Positions 43,748 through 52,273 of a stretch of 64,000 nt of DNA are shown here, one piece after another. The notes beneath the pieces were generated by a model. It did not search any database, was not told the origin of the DNA, and saw only the letters and a list, made by a program, of their open reading frames with translations. This DNA is from Marinisporobacter sp. (GTDB lineage Bacteria > Bacillota > Clostridia > Peptostreptococcales > Thermotaleaceae). The stretch's first letter is position 1; the number at the start of each line of letters is the position of its first letter. Position numbers and translations under genes: made by a program. The DNA lies in NCBI GenBank assembly GCA_025210525.1, contig JAOARP010000047.1:558001-622000 (forward strand), read 5' to 3'.

Positions 43748-46612
43748 CTAATCTTTCAGACTCTTTATAATATCTTCTATTTCTTTTATTTTATTTCTAT
43801 AAGTAGTTTTTTCCTTTGGTACAAAACTAGTTCTTAATCCATGTTTTCTTATTTTATCTATCCAATTCAATATATCTTCTCTTGAATACCCTTTTTCCTG
43901 CAAAGCATAAAATATATAGCCAAATTCATTATTCACATTTGTATTAAATACAGAAGGATCATCTGAATTGATCGTCACAATAATTCCATTCTCAGCTTTT
44001 CTCTCTTCAGTCAAACCTCGTTGATTGAGATTACATATATAATGTTCTAAAATACTATCCACTTCTCCTATTGCTGTATTCGATGTTGGATTAGCTTCTA
44101 TGATTATTCCATTTTTAGCAACTTTATGGGCAACAATTTTTTGGATGTTTTCATACATTTTCAAGTCTTGATTTCTTACTTCAATCTCAATAGGTTCATT
44201 CATTTTTTCTAAATAACATTTACAATGTTGAACTAATGTCAGTTTATCCTCATCCCAAAGATAAATACCTTCACTTACTGTAATATTAGATATCGCTTTA
44301 TTTCCATTAACAGATTGTGCAAATGGACAAAATAGTTCATTTTTATGAATACGATCAAAACACGCTTGATACTTATCATAGTGATTGATTATCTTAAATT
44401 TATTTTGATAAGCCTTCCATAAATTATATGTGGTTATCCCCTGCATTTTATTATAAATTTTTTCTGCATAAAACATTATTTCCTGTTCTAAATAGGCTGT
44501 GTCAAAATCCTTTGAATACCTTCCATCTTTATAAATACCCCATATCCATAGTAAATTTTCTAAATGCTCTATTCTAGGAAGTATAACGACTTTGTTATTA
44601 TTTATCCATTTTTCTGGTTTCACACCTAAAGCTATACCATGTCCTATTCGATCTCCTGCATGAAATTTAAAATAGTCTATAACCTCATCAATTCTTCTTA
44701 GTCCTGTAAGTATATGTCTAAAGTCTTCTCCTACATGGAAAGTAAAACCTAAATTTCTTATAGGTTGATTACTATTCTTATGAAAAAGTTTATATGTATC
44801 ACTATTTCTAGCTCTTTCATAGATAGGAGCAAAAACCCAAGGCTCCGTATCATTTTCTATACTAGCAGCATCAATCCCTACTATATATTTAGATAAGCCT
44901 TTGATTTCATGTCTTAATTCATTAATTACTTCTATTTCTTGTTCATATTGCTTTTGTAATTTTCTGTAATTCAAATATGTTGCTTCCTTATACTCTTTAT
45001 ATTCAAGCCAACACTTTTCATGTTGATAAGCATCTAATTCCTTAATAAAGTGAAATACAATCCCAATAAAAGGTCCTTCTAAATATTGACCATGCTCTTC
45101 AATATCTATGTTTTTCTCATTTTGCATTTCTTCTAGAAAACCTTTGTATACTTCAAAAAAATTCTTTAAAAACTTCTTTGTTTGATTCTTTTTTTCTCTT
45201 TTAGAATTTTTCCCAGGTATTTTGTACCTAAGTTCTAATTTTTTTAAGTTCTTATTATTGAGCTGAGTATGCAATATATATCCTAAGTATTCTTTTTTAT
45301 TCAATGCACTTTCTGTGCTTCTTTTATAATATTCAACAAAGCTTTTTAATCCTTTTATTTTATTTCCCTGTACTTTTAATTGAAATGCTTCATTTTTAAT
45401 GATTATATATTGCCAAAAGATTCTACTAAAAAATTCGTCATTGTTTAATTCATCATTACATCTTTCTTTCATATATTTTAAAGCTTTAAATAGAAAAACA
45501 TTTTCTACATTTGTATATGTTCCATATGATTTCAATATTGTATGAATTACATCTTTTCTTGCTAATATTTCTTTCCACCTTAAATCTGATGAATCAACTT
45601 TTTCTGAAATGTTCCATTTAAACTTAAGGTTATTATAAATTTCTACTATTTGTTTATCACAGCCTTTTAATTCAACTCCTAAATATATTGCATTTAGGAA
45701 ATTCCATATTATTTCATCTTCTTCATTTTTTCCATCACAACAATAATAATCTTTTAAAGTTTTATTTCTTACTTCATATGTCTCATAATAACTTAAATAA
45801 TGAGCTAGGAGTAAGCGAATAACCGCCATTGCTTTTACATATGGGTTTATATCTAAATCTTTCCCTAATGTTTGATCTTGCTGCATTAATAATTCTTTTT
45901 CTTCTTCTCTTGTTCTACTTAATGACATGAGCTCAGTCCAACTCACAATAAAATTTATTCCTGCATTCATGTGTAGATGATTTTCAGCCACCCCTTCTTC
46001 TAATATCTGATCTAGTTGTAAATCAGCCACATCTACCAATGCATGGTAACAACTTAAATAACATTCATCCGTCATCCCATTATCTATTAAATATAGCATT
46101 ACCAATAAATCTGTAGTAAATAGCCTATTCAAAGAATTCCAAAGTGCAATTTTGTAGATGCCTTTATAAGGTCCTAAAATATTTTCTTCTCCATCAGATT
46201 TCCAATATTTTAATGCGATTTTTCCATTTTTATGAGTCAATAAATATTTACTTAACTTTGTAAGATGATATAAATAAAATTTCGTATTATTTTCACCATA
46301 TCTATAATAGGAGTCTCTTAATTTATTTTCTGGATAATACTTCTTCAGTAATAAATCTATTTCATCTAACTGTGTTACTTTCTGTGTTCTATTTAGAATT
46401 TTATATACTATTGGCACAAACTTCTTATCAAAATAATCTGTATAATTATCATCTGATTTTTTTTTGCTTTTCTTTGGAGGTTTGGATGCTAAAATCTCTA
46501 ATTTATCTTGTAATTTATCATTTAGTTCATTTTTTTCTTTTTTATAAAACTCAAAATCCGTAAAAGGCAATGTAAAAAGTTTTATTCTTAAATCCATTTT
46601 TGACTTGTACAT
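43748..46612 (-). CDS. RdrB-like adenosine deaminase-domain protein (RADAR/Kongming-type defence)
   Basis: 954-aa protein far larger than metabolic adenosine deaminases (~340 aa). All deaminase active-site motifs are present in order: metal-binding ENHLHMNAG (His 212, 214), TFHVGED (His 626, Glu 629), DRIGHGI (His 658), IEANPTSN and INSDDPSVF (Asp 884, 885). Long helical insertions separate the first and second motifs, as in RdrB of RADAR, which converts ATP and dATP to inosine nucleotides during phage infection. It follows the 525-aa gene by two bases and is last in the four-gene operon. It is probably catalytically active. Whether its product is (d)ITP or (d)IMP cannot be told from sequence. 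Confidence 0.85.
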   Translation of the reverse strand: MYKSKMDLRIKLFTLPFTDFEFYKKEKNELNDKLQDKLEILASKPPKKSKKKSDDNYTDYFDKKFVPIVYKILNRTQKVTQLDEIDLLLKKYYPENKLRDSYYRYGENNTKFYLYHLTKLSKYLLTHKNGKIALKYWKSDGEENILGPYKGIYKIALWNSLNRLFTTDLLVMLYLIDNGMTDECYLSCYHALVDVADLQLDQILEEGVAENHLHMNAGINFIVSWTELMSLSRTREEEKELLMQQDQTLGKDLDINPYVKAMAVIRLLLAHYLSYYETYEVRNKTLKDYYCCDGKNEEDEIIWNFLNAIYLGVELKGCDKQIVEIYNNLKFKWNISEKVDSSDLRWKEILARKDVIHTILKSYGTYTNVENVFLFKALKYMKERCNDELNNDEFFSRIFWQYIIIKNEAFQLKVQGNKIKGLKSFVEYYKRSTESALNKKEYLGYILHTQLNNKNLKKLELRYKIPGKNSKREKKNQTKKFLKNFFEVYKGFLEEMQNEKNIDIEEHGQYLEGPFIGIVFHFIKELDAYQHEKCWLEYKEYKEATYLNYRKLQKQYEQEIEVINELRHEIKGLSKYIVGIDAASIENDTEPWVFAPIYERARNSDTYKLFHKNSNQPIRNLGFTFHVGEDFRHILTGLRRIDEVIDYFKFHAGDRIGHGIALGVKPEKWINNNKVVILPRIEHLENLLWIWGIYKDGRYSKDFDTAYLEQEIMFYAEKIYNKMQGITTYNLWKAYQNKFKIINHYDKYQACFDRIHKNELFCPFAQSVNGNKAISNITVSEGIYLWDEDKLTLVQHCKCYLEKMNEPIEIEVRNQDLKMYENIQKIVAHKVAKNGIIIEANPTSNTAIGEVDSILEHYICNLNQRGLTEERKAENGIIVTINSDDPSVFNTNVNNEFGYIFYALQEKGYSREDILNWIDKIRKHGLRTSFVPKEKTTYRNKIKEIEDIIKSLKD

Positions 46613-46614
46613 AA

Positions 46615-48192
46615 TTAAAAACCTTCTTGTGAGAGTTGTCGTTCTTTTTCATTTAAATATCCTTGAAATCCTCCGAAACTTACTCCATTACTTTGATTTC
46701 TCAAATATTCTCTAAACTTAGTAAAATACTCTAAACCATCTTTTTCTTTTCTATTATTACTCTCAATAATTTTGCATAATGTATTAATATATACTTTAAT
46801 GGGATATAAATATTTTAATATTTCTATAACAGATTCCTTTGCGATATTATCCTCTACACTAGTATCTATTATCCCATCACTAGGATCCTCTATCATTATT
46901 TTAGCACTCCCAGGATAATGTAACTTGCATAAATTTTCAAAAGTGCTATTAATATTCTCATTTAATATTCTGTATTTTTCTTGATTTAGTAAATCTTTTA
47001 TATCATAAATAATCCTAAGTTCCATAACATTTGTTTCTGCATAGTAGAACAATTTTTTATTTAATTTATTATTAATGTATTTTTCAAGTAAATTTTGCAA
47101 TTCTTTATTTGTAATTTCATTAGTAATATTATCGATTTCCTTTTCTAATTTATTTATCTTATGCAAAGTTTCTATATAATTTACCATGTCATTCGTTGGT
47201 AGTAATTCTTTTAATATTGTATTGCATTTTAATTCTTTTATAGAAGAACTCAACTTCTGTTTATCTTCTGTTTCTTCATAAATTATATATTTATCTTGTA
47301 ATTCTATATCTTTGTAAATCTCTATCCACTCGTATATATTTTTGATACGACCGTTTACACTCCAATATATAAAATTTTCTATAAATTCACCTTCACTAAT
47401 ATCACATTTTATTCTAGTGGCGGCTTTTCCCTCGTTTTTTAAATATTTATTCAAAGTATCTTTTCCTTCTATAACTTCACTCTTTACACCATAGGACTTC
47501 CTCATAATCTTACTTTCTTTTAATAAAGATTTCATAGATTTTTGTATTGACCGTATGTTCTTAAATCGTTCTATATCTTTTAGTTTTTTTAAAAATAGGC
47601 TATTTATTAACCTATCATCTTTTTCTTCAATTCTTTTTTTTATATTCTCTATATTGTTATTCAAGTTTTTTAGTTCCTGCCATTTATCAACAGTTATCTG
47701 ATACTTCTCTATATCCACAAAACAACCTGTTCTTATATTTATACCATTTCTAATACTTGTAACATTCGTTATGTCTATACCTATTTTTTTATAAAATTCA
47801 TTTCTATCTAAAAAATATCCTTCTATCAATTCCTTTAATTTTTCTTTTAAATACTCCTGATACTTCCCATTATCACTATTTTCATTTTTTATCTCTTGAA
47901 AATCTAGCTCCCTAAATTTATCATTTCCCCTTTCTTTTAACTTTTCTTTTATTTTACTTTTTGCTTCTTTGACATTATAATTAAATATTTCTTCATTATT
48001 TTTTCCATGTTTATAAATAATGTCTATTTTTTCCTTAACCCACTCCACATCTTTTTCAAAAAAATAATAAAGAAAATCAAACCAGTTTTTAAATTCTTCA
48101 CTAGTTGTATTCCAACTCTTGTTTTCTTTAATGCACTCATATAATTGTTTAAAGTAACTATATTCAAATGTTAAATCTTTTATTTCTTCCAC
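46615..48192 (-). CDS. Unrecognised helical protein of the defence operon
   Basis: 525 aa, Lys/Glu/Asn-rich and largely alpha-helical, with coiled-coil-like stretches (around residues 80-130, 175-230 and 350-385). I recognise no catalytic motif, signal peptide or membrane segment. GTG start at 48192 with a GGGGGG ribosome binding site. It lies between the ATPase (57-base gap) and the deaminase (two-base gap). Possibilities are a split-off C-terminal half of an RdrA-like protein, since RdrA proteins are longer than the 590-aa ATPase here, or a scaffold between ATPase and deaminase. Its AT-rich composition matches the neighbouring operon genes. Confidence 0.75.
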   Translation of the reverse strand: MEEIKDLTFEYSYFKQLYECIKENKSWNTTSEEFKNWFDFLYYFFEKDVEWVKEKIDIIYKHGKNNEEIFNYNVKEAKSKIKEKLKERGNDKFRELDFQEIKNENSDNGKYQEYLKEKLKELIEGYFLDRNEFYKKIGIDITNVTSIRNGINIRTGCFVDIEKYQITVDKWQELKNLNNNIENIKKRIEEKDDRLINSLFLKKLKDIERFKNIRSIQKSMKSLLKESKIMRKSYGVKSEVIEGKDTLNKYLKNEGKAATRIKCDISEGEFIENFIYWSVNGRIKNIYEWIEIYKDIELQDKYIIYEETEDKQKLSSSIKELKCNTILKELLPTNDMVNYIETLHKINKLEKEIDNITNEITNKELQNLLEKYINNKLNKKLFYYAETNVMELRIIYDIKDLLNQEKYRILNENINSTFENLCKLHYPGSAKIMIEDPSDGIIDTSVEDNIAKESVIEILKYLYPIKVYINTLCKIIESNNRKEKDGLEYFTKFREYLRNQSNGVSFGGFQGYLNEKERQLSQEGF

Positions 48193-48249
48193 AATATGCC
48201 CCCCTCTTTTATTTTTCGTTTATCAACTTATTCTATTTTTGTAATTTTC

Positions 48250-50022
48250 TTATTTTGAATTTTCTTCAACATATATAGAATGATCCTTTTTTGATTCCCT
48301 TATCATTTGTTTCAAATCAATTATTCGTTTATTATCTTCAATAAATTTGCAATAAAAGCTCAACATCAAATCATCTTCATCAATTTCTGGTACCAATTTC
48401 ATTTCGAAATCTGTTCTATATTTATTGATAAATATTGATAATGGATTTTTTAAATTAGCATAGGAATACATTATTTGAATGCACGTTTCTTTTCCATTGA
48501 TTGACTGATCTATTTTACGTAACAAAACACCATATATAGTCAATTCTATAACATCCCTTACAATTTTATTAAATAATCTATCCTCAATTTCTTTATTTTC
48601 ATATCTGATTAATAGTGATTCTAAATGATCATAATCCACAATTATTTTATCATTTTTCTTATATATGTATCTTGAAATAAAATTTGTATTCAACTGAAAC
48701 TCATGATTAGAATTGATCAATATCATATAAAACTGATATATTTTTTCAACATCCCAAACTTTATCAATTTCTTTTTCATTTTCGAGTTCTTTTGCTTTTT
48801 GATATAACATAAAATAAACGTTAATTAATCCTCTAGGTGTCTTATCTAACAATTTAGAAAATGCATCATTCCAAGTAAATTTACCATCACTTCTTTTGAA
48901 ATTGTAATTTATCAACTCTTTTATAGACATTTTTTCTATCTCTTTCGGTTCTTCATCATTCTTTGAACCATAATATATAAAATCTACCTTCATATCATCA
49001 TTCATATCCGGAATATTGTATCTAAATGCTAAAGGTAGAATTTTTCTTAAATATTCTTCACTTCTCTCATTTCTCATATCTACAGCTCTATCACTATTTC
49101 CTAAACCATAATCTTTATCCATTAAGTTTCCATCTAATAAACCTTCTTTTTTAAGAAATTCTATTGCCATTACCTCTGAAAAAATCTGATAATCTCCAGT
49201 AATAAATACAACAATATTCTTATGTGTTAAAAACTTTAATACCGTGTCTAATACGTCTGGACACTTTTCTGCACTTATATCTACATCATCAAAAAACATC
49301 AGTATTAATGGTTCTGAATTATATCCATCTATTTTATTTTGATTTAATTTTCTTTTTTCCTCTACTAATACATCTATAAACTCATTAAATCTTTCTCTTA
49401 CATCTCTATCTGCTTTAATAATTTTGAAATGATCTTCTGTGATTTCCTTATCTCCTTCTGCATATTTAGCAGAAAAATCTTTATACATTTTTCTAGTGTA
49501 CATATATGCCCTTACAAGATTTTCATACATATTCTTTAGTTCTGAATCATTTTTATAATCACATCTTGCAAAAATTCCTTCACCAACATACTCTTTTTTA
49601 TTACGCTGTTGAATATGATCAACTACTTCTCTAAAGTAACTAATAATCCATCCTAAAGTATCATTAAAACTACTAATATGGTCAGGTACTATTAATGGTA
49701 ATAGAATATCATCTATCATTTTTGTATCGTCTAAAAAGTCATTTTTTAATGTCAACAAAATAGAAGTCTTTCCTGTCCCTCTACTTCCCAGAATAGAAAC
49801 TACATTGTAATAAAGTCCATCTAGTTCTTTCATTAATCTTTTATCATATCTTTTTCTATGTTTTATATATTCTTCTTTCTGTTGCTTAATTTTTTCATTA
49901 CTTTCATACGCAATTCTTCTAAACTCTTCTATTTGCTTTTTTACATTCTCATAATTAGGTAATAATTTTTTTACTACATCATCATCCAACACTCTAGCCC
50001 CAATTTTTACTTCTGCTGCCAT
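48250..50022 (-). CDS. P-loop ATPase, RdrA-like (defence operon)
   Basis: 590-aa STAND/KAP-like ATPase. A helical N-terminus (residues 20-65) precedes Walker A GSRGTGKTS (79-87), Walker B LILMFFDDVD (239-248) and a sensor-1 strand VVFITGD (271-277). The C-terminal third is helical. This order, and the DDVD Walker B, resemble RdrA, the ATPase partner of RdrB in RADAR. There is no helicase, nuclease or membrane motif. AAGGAG precedes the ATG; it begins six bases after the HAM1-SIR2 gene. It is likely the phage-sensing or assembly component. RdrA identity needs a profile search, but the operon partner strongly supports it. Confidence 0.8.
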   Translation of the reverse strand: MAAEVKIGARVLDDDVVKKLLPNYENVKKQIEEFRRIAYESNEKIKQQKEEYIKHRKRYDKRLMKELDGLYYNVVSILGSRGTGKTSILLTLKNDFLDDTKMIDDILLPLIVPDHISSFNDTLGWIISYFREVVDHIQQRNKKEYVGEGIFARCDYKNDSELKNMYENLVRAYMYTRKMYKDFSAKYAEGDKEITEDHFKIIKADRDVRERFNEFIDVLVEEKRKLNQNKIDGYNSEPLILMFFDDVDISAEKCPDVLDTVLKFLTHKNIVVFITGDYQIFSEVMAIEFLKKEGLLDGNLMDKDYGLGNSDRAVDMRNERSEEYLRKILPLAFRYNIPDMNDDMKVDFIYYGSKNDEEPKEIEKMSIKELINYNFKRSDGKFTWNDAFSKLLDKTPRGLINVYFMLYQKAKELENEKEIDKVWDVEKIYQFYMILINSNHEFQLNTNFISRYIYKKNDKIIVDYDHLESLLIRYENKEIEDRLFNKIVRDVIELTIYGVLLRKIDQSINGKETCIQIMYSYANLKNPLSIFINKYRTDFEMKLVPEIDEDDLMLSFYCKFIEDNKRIIDLKQMIRESKKDHSIYVEENSK

Positions 50023-50028
50023 GAATTT

Positions 50029-51432
50029 TCACTCCTTTATCCCTTTATTAATACTATCCATTTCTCCATCTGTTATTTGATTTAAGAAATTTTCTAACCC
50101 CTCTTTAGCATTATCTATATCTGAATACACGGTTTTAACATTTCTACTTTCTAAAATTTTCTCTTGTATAGGATTATATTCTGTTGTAAATATATAAGAT
50201 TGAGGTTTGTCATAATGGTAAGAAGAAGACTTCCATATGCTCTCGATTTTATACAACAAATATCTAATATTGATATCTTTAAGACTATAACCAATAAATA
50301 AAATGCTTTTTCCTAAAATATCCGACTTTAACTTAATATCTAAAGGAGTATGAAAATCTAGTCTTTCAAAATAACTTGACTCTGTTAAAACTATGGAATT
50401 TTGCTCTTCAAAATCTCCATGTAATTTAATAATTTGAGTCTTATCATTATCAATTTCAGATAAATTGGCTATATTCATTATTCTTGTATAAGAATTTTCT
50501 CCATTGTATTTTTCAAAAGCTTTTTCAAGCCATCTATCATAGTTTGTAGTATATATGATTGGCACCTTTAATTTTGTAATCAACTTATGAATTTTAGAGT
50601 CTTCGATCCCTTTATCTTCTGAATGCCATTCTTTATTCTTCTTTTTCACCAAATTATTTAGAGAACCTTTCATGAGTTCATAATACTCTGCTAGTTCCAA
50701 ACTATTCCCCATCTCCATAAATATTTCTGACTCAAAATCTAGTTCTTCAGCTAATTCTTTTATTAAATAATCCCAAGATGGAAGTCCTGCATTCATCGAT
50801 ACACCCGCACCAACAAATAATATTAATTTCTTTTCATCTATCAATTTTTTTATTTCTTTTACACTGCAATTTTCATCTTGCTGTTTTTTTACATACTCTT
50901 TCAATTTACTAAGAGCTTGAATCCTCATAATTTTCTTCTTATTAATCTCTTGATTATCTAACTGTGCAAAGGTTTTTTCTGAATGCTTTGGAATAAAAAT
51001 ATCATCCCAAGCAAATCCGTTTTTCCCTTTAGGATTATCCGCAATTTCCCCTTGTAATTCCTCCTGAATGCGTTTAATTTTTTTACCATCAAAATAATAT
51101 ATTATACTTCTTACAACTGCTTTTCTGTTCTCTTCATTTTTTAATAAAGAAATTAGTTTTGAACTTTGTATTTTTTCCCAAAAGCTTCCTGTTGCTAATC
51201 CTGGATATCCACCTAAAGCTTCTATACAAAGACACGTATGTTCTACAAACAATGGTTTTCTAACTTTCTTATAAGCTTTTATGACCTTATCTGATAATAA
51301 TTTTTCTACATCTTCTGTCTGTAATTCATCAATTCGAGTATTGGTGAAAATCACATCAATATCACTATTTTCAAAAAATTTCTTGATTTCCTTATACTTC
51401 TCTTTGCTACTAGATACAAATCTTAACTCCAT
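50029..51432 (-). CDS. HAM1(ITPase)-SIR2 fusion, probable inosine-nucleotide-sensing NADase effector
   Basis: 467-aa fusion. Residues 1-182 form a HAM1/RdgB/ITPA nucleotide-pyrophosphatase fold: LFVEHTCLCIEALGGYPG (61-78) and GFAWDDIF (139-146) align with human ITPA's EDTCLC and FGWDPCF. The catalytic Asp is His 65, and the SHR motif reads IMR (168-170), so hydrolysis is probably lost while base binding may remain. Residues ~195-450 are a SIR2-like domain with FVGAGVSMNAGLPSW, TTNYD (295-299), KLHGD (His 338) and FIGYSLKD, the NADase-effector type. It is first gene of the defence operon (AGGGG upstream of the ATG). In Kongming, HAM1 and SIR2 proteins together sense dITP and deplete NAD+; here they are one chain. 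Confidence 0.88.
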   Translation of the reverse strand: MELRFVSSSKEKYKEIKKFFENSDIDVIFTNTRIDELQTEDVEKLLSDKVIKAYKKVRKPLFVEHTCLCIEALGGYPGLATGSFWEKIQSSKLISLLKNEENRKAVVRSIIYYFDGKKIKRIQEELQGEIADNPKGKNGFAWDDIFIPKHSEKTFAQLDNQEINKKKIMRIQALSKLKEYVKKQQDENCSVKEIKKLIDEKKLILFVGAGVSMNAGLPSWDYLIKELAEELDFESEIFMEMGNSLELAEYYELMKGSLNNLVKKKNKEWHSEDKGIEDSKIHKLITKLKVPIIYTTNYDRWLEKAFEKYNGENSYTRIMNIANLSEIDNDKTQIIKLHGDFEEQNSIVLTESSYFERLDFHTPLDIKLKSDILGKSILFIGYSLKDINIRYLLYKIESIWKSSSYHYDKPQSYIFTTEYNPIQEKILESRNVKTVYSDIDNAKEGLENFLNQITDGEMDSINKGIKE

Positions 51433-51573
51433 ACTACAACCCCTTTTGACTTATTTTATTAAATTTCATTTTTCATTATTTTAGAGTATCCCATTCACTA
51501 CAAGTTCAACAATATTTTTCTATTTCCTTCAAATATATGTCTATTTTTACATATTATATATTTATTTTCAATA

Positions 51574-51632
51574 AAAAAAGTAATCTATGTCCTTTGCTTT
51601 TTTAAAGCTAAAAGTTCATAAATTACTTTTTT
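51574..51632 (-). terminator. Terminator after prfH
   Basis: AAAAAAGTAAT at the left pairs with ATTACTTTTTT at the right around an AT-rich loop with a further AGCTTT-type stem, followed by T7 on the minus strand. It separates the RNA-repair pair from the downstream defence operon. Confidence 0.65.
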
Positions 51633-51648
51633 ATATTTCTACACGACC

Positions 51649-52269
51649 TTACCTTTTCTCCTTAAACCTCTTTCCTTCAAAAGTTCTCACAGGGTTTCCC
51701 CTTACTAAAGCTTTATGCTGCTGCCACAATCCTTTTTTGAAATCATCTAAAGCTTTTTCATTTTTGTTTTCAAGAATCCTTTGTAGGATAGCAAGAGCTA
51801 GTTTTTTATTTTGATGTTGACTTCTTTCTTCCTGTGCTTTTACCATGATCCCTGTTGGGAGATGGGTTACTCTTACAGCTGTTTCTAGTTTGTTTACATT
51901 TTGTCCTCCAGCCCCTGAGCTTCTCATGGTATCTATTTTTACATCTGATAAGTTAAAACTATATTTTTCTTGTTCCTCATAAACTTCCACATCAATATAC
52001 CAATTTTTTCTTTTATGATGGGGTCGATAAGGACTTTTACAAATCCAAAGGATGGTTCCTTCAATGCTTTTCAGGTATTTCTTTGCATCAGCTCCTTCAA
52101 TTCGTAAAAGAACTGATTGATAATTCCCTGGGTATTGTCCGTCCTCATGTCCTACTAGTTCAATTTTTAAATCCTTTTGTTTACATTCTTTGATTACCTG
52201 TTTGAAAAAAAGACCTACTCCTAAAGCGCACTCCTCTGGTCCTGCTCCACTACTAATCTGAATCCACAT
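51649..52269 (-). CDS. prfH: Peptide chain release factor H-like protein
   Basis: 206-aa class I release-factor paralogue that has the catalytic domain but no stop-codon recognition domain. The GGQ motif is in SSGAGGQNVNKLETAVRVTH, near residue 120, and the basic tail ends RKFKEKR-like. PrfH is known to act with an RtcB ligase paralogue to free and repair ribosomes with cleaved decoding-centre RNA. Here rtcB is four bases upstream, as expected. AAGGGG precedes the ATG. Confidence 0.93.
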   Translation of the reverse strand: MWIQISSGAGPEECALGVGLFFKQVIKECKQKDLKIELVGHEDGQYPGNYQSVLLRIEGADAKKYLKSIEGTILWICKSPYRPHHKRKNWYIDVEVYEEQEKYSFNLSDVKIDTMRSSGAGGQNVNKLETAVRVTHLPTGIMVKAQEERSQHQNKKLALAILQRILENKNEKALDDFKKGLWQQHKALVRGNPVRTFEGKRFKEKR

Positions 52270-52273
52270 AATG

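Noticed and set aside
43748-46612. Deaminase as a metabolic adenosine/AMP deaminase
   Set aside because: At 954 aa with long helical insertions and an operon with a P-loop ATPase and a SIR2 fusion, it does not fit nucleotide salvage enzymes.
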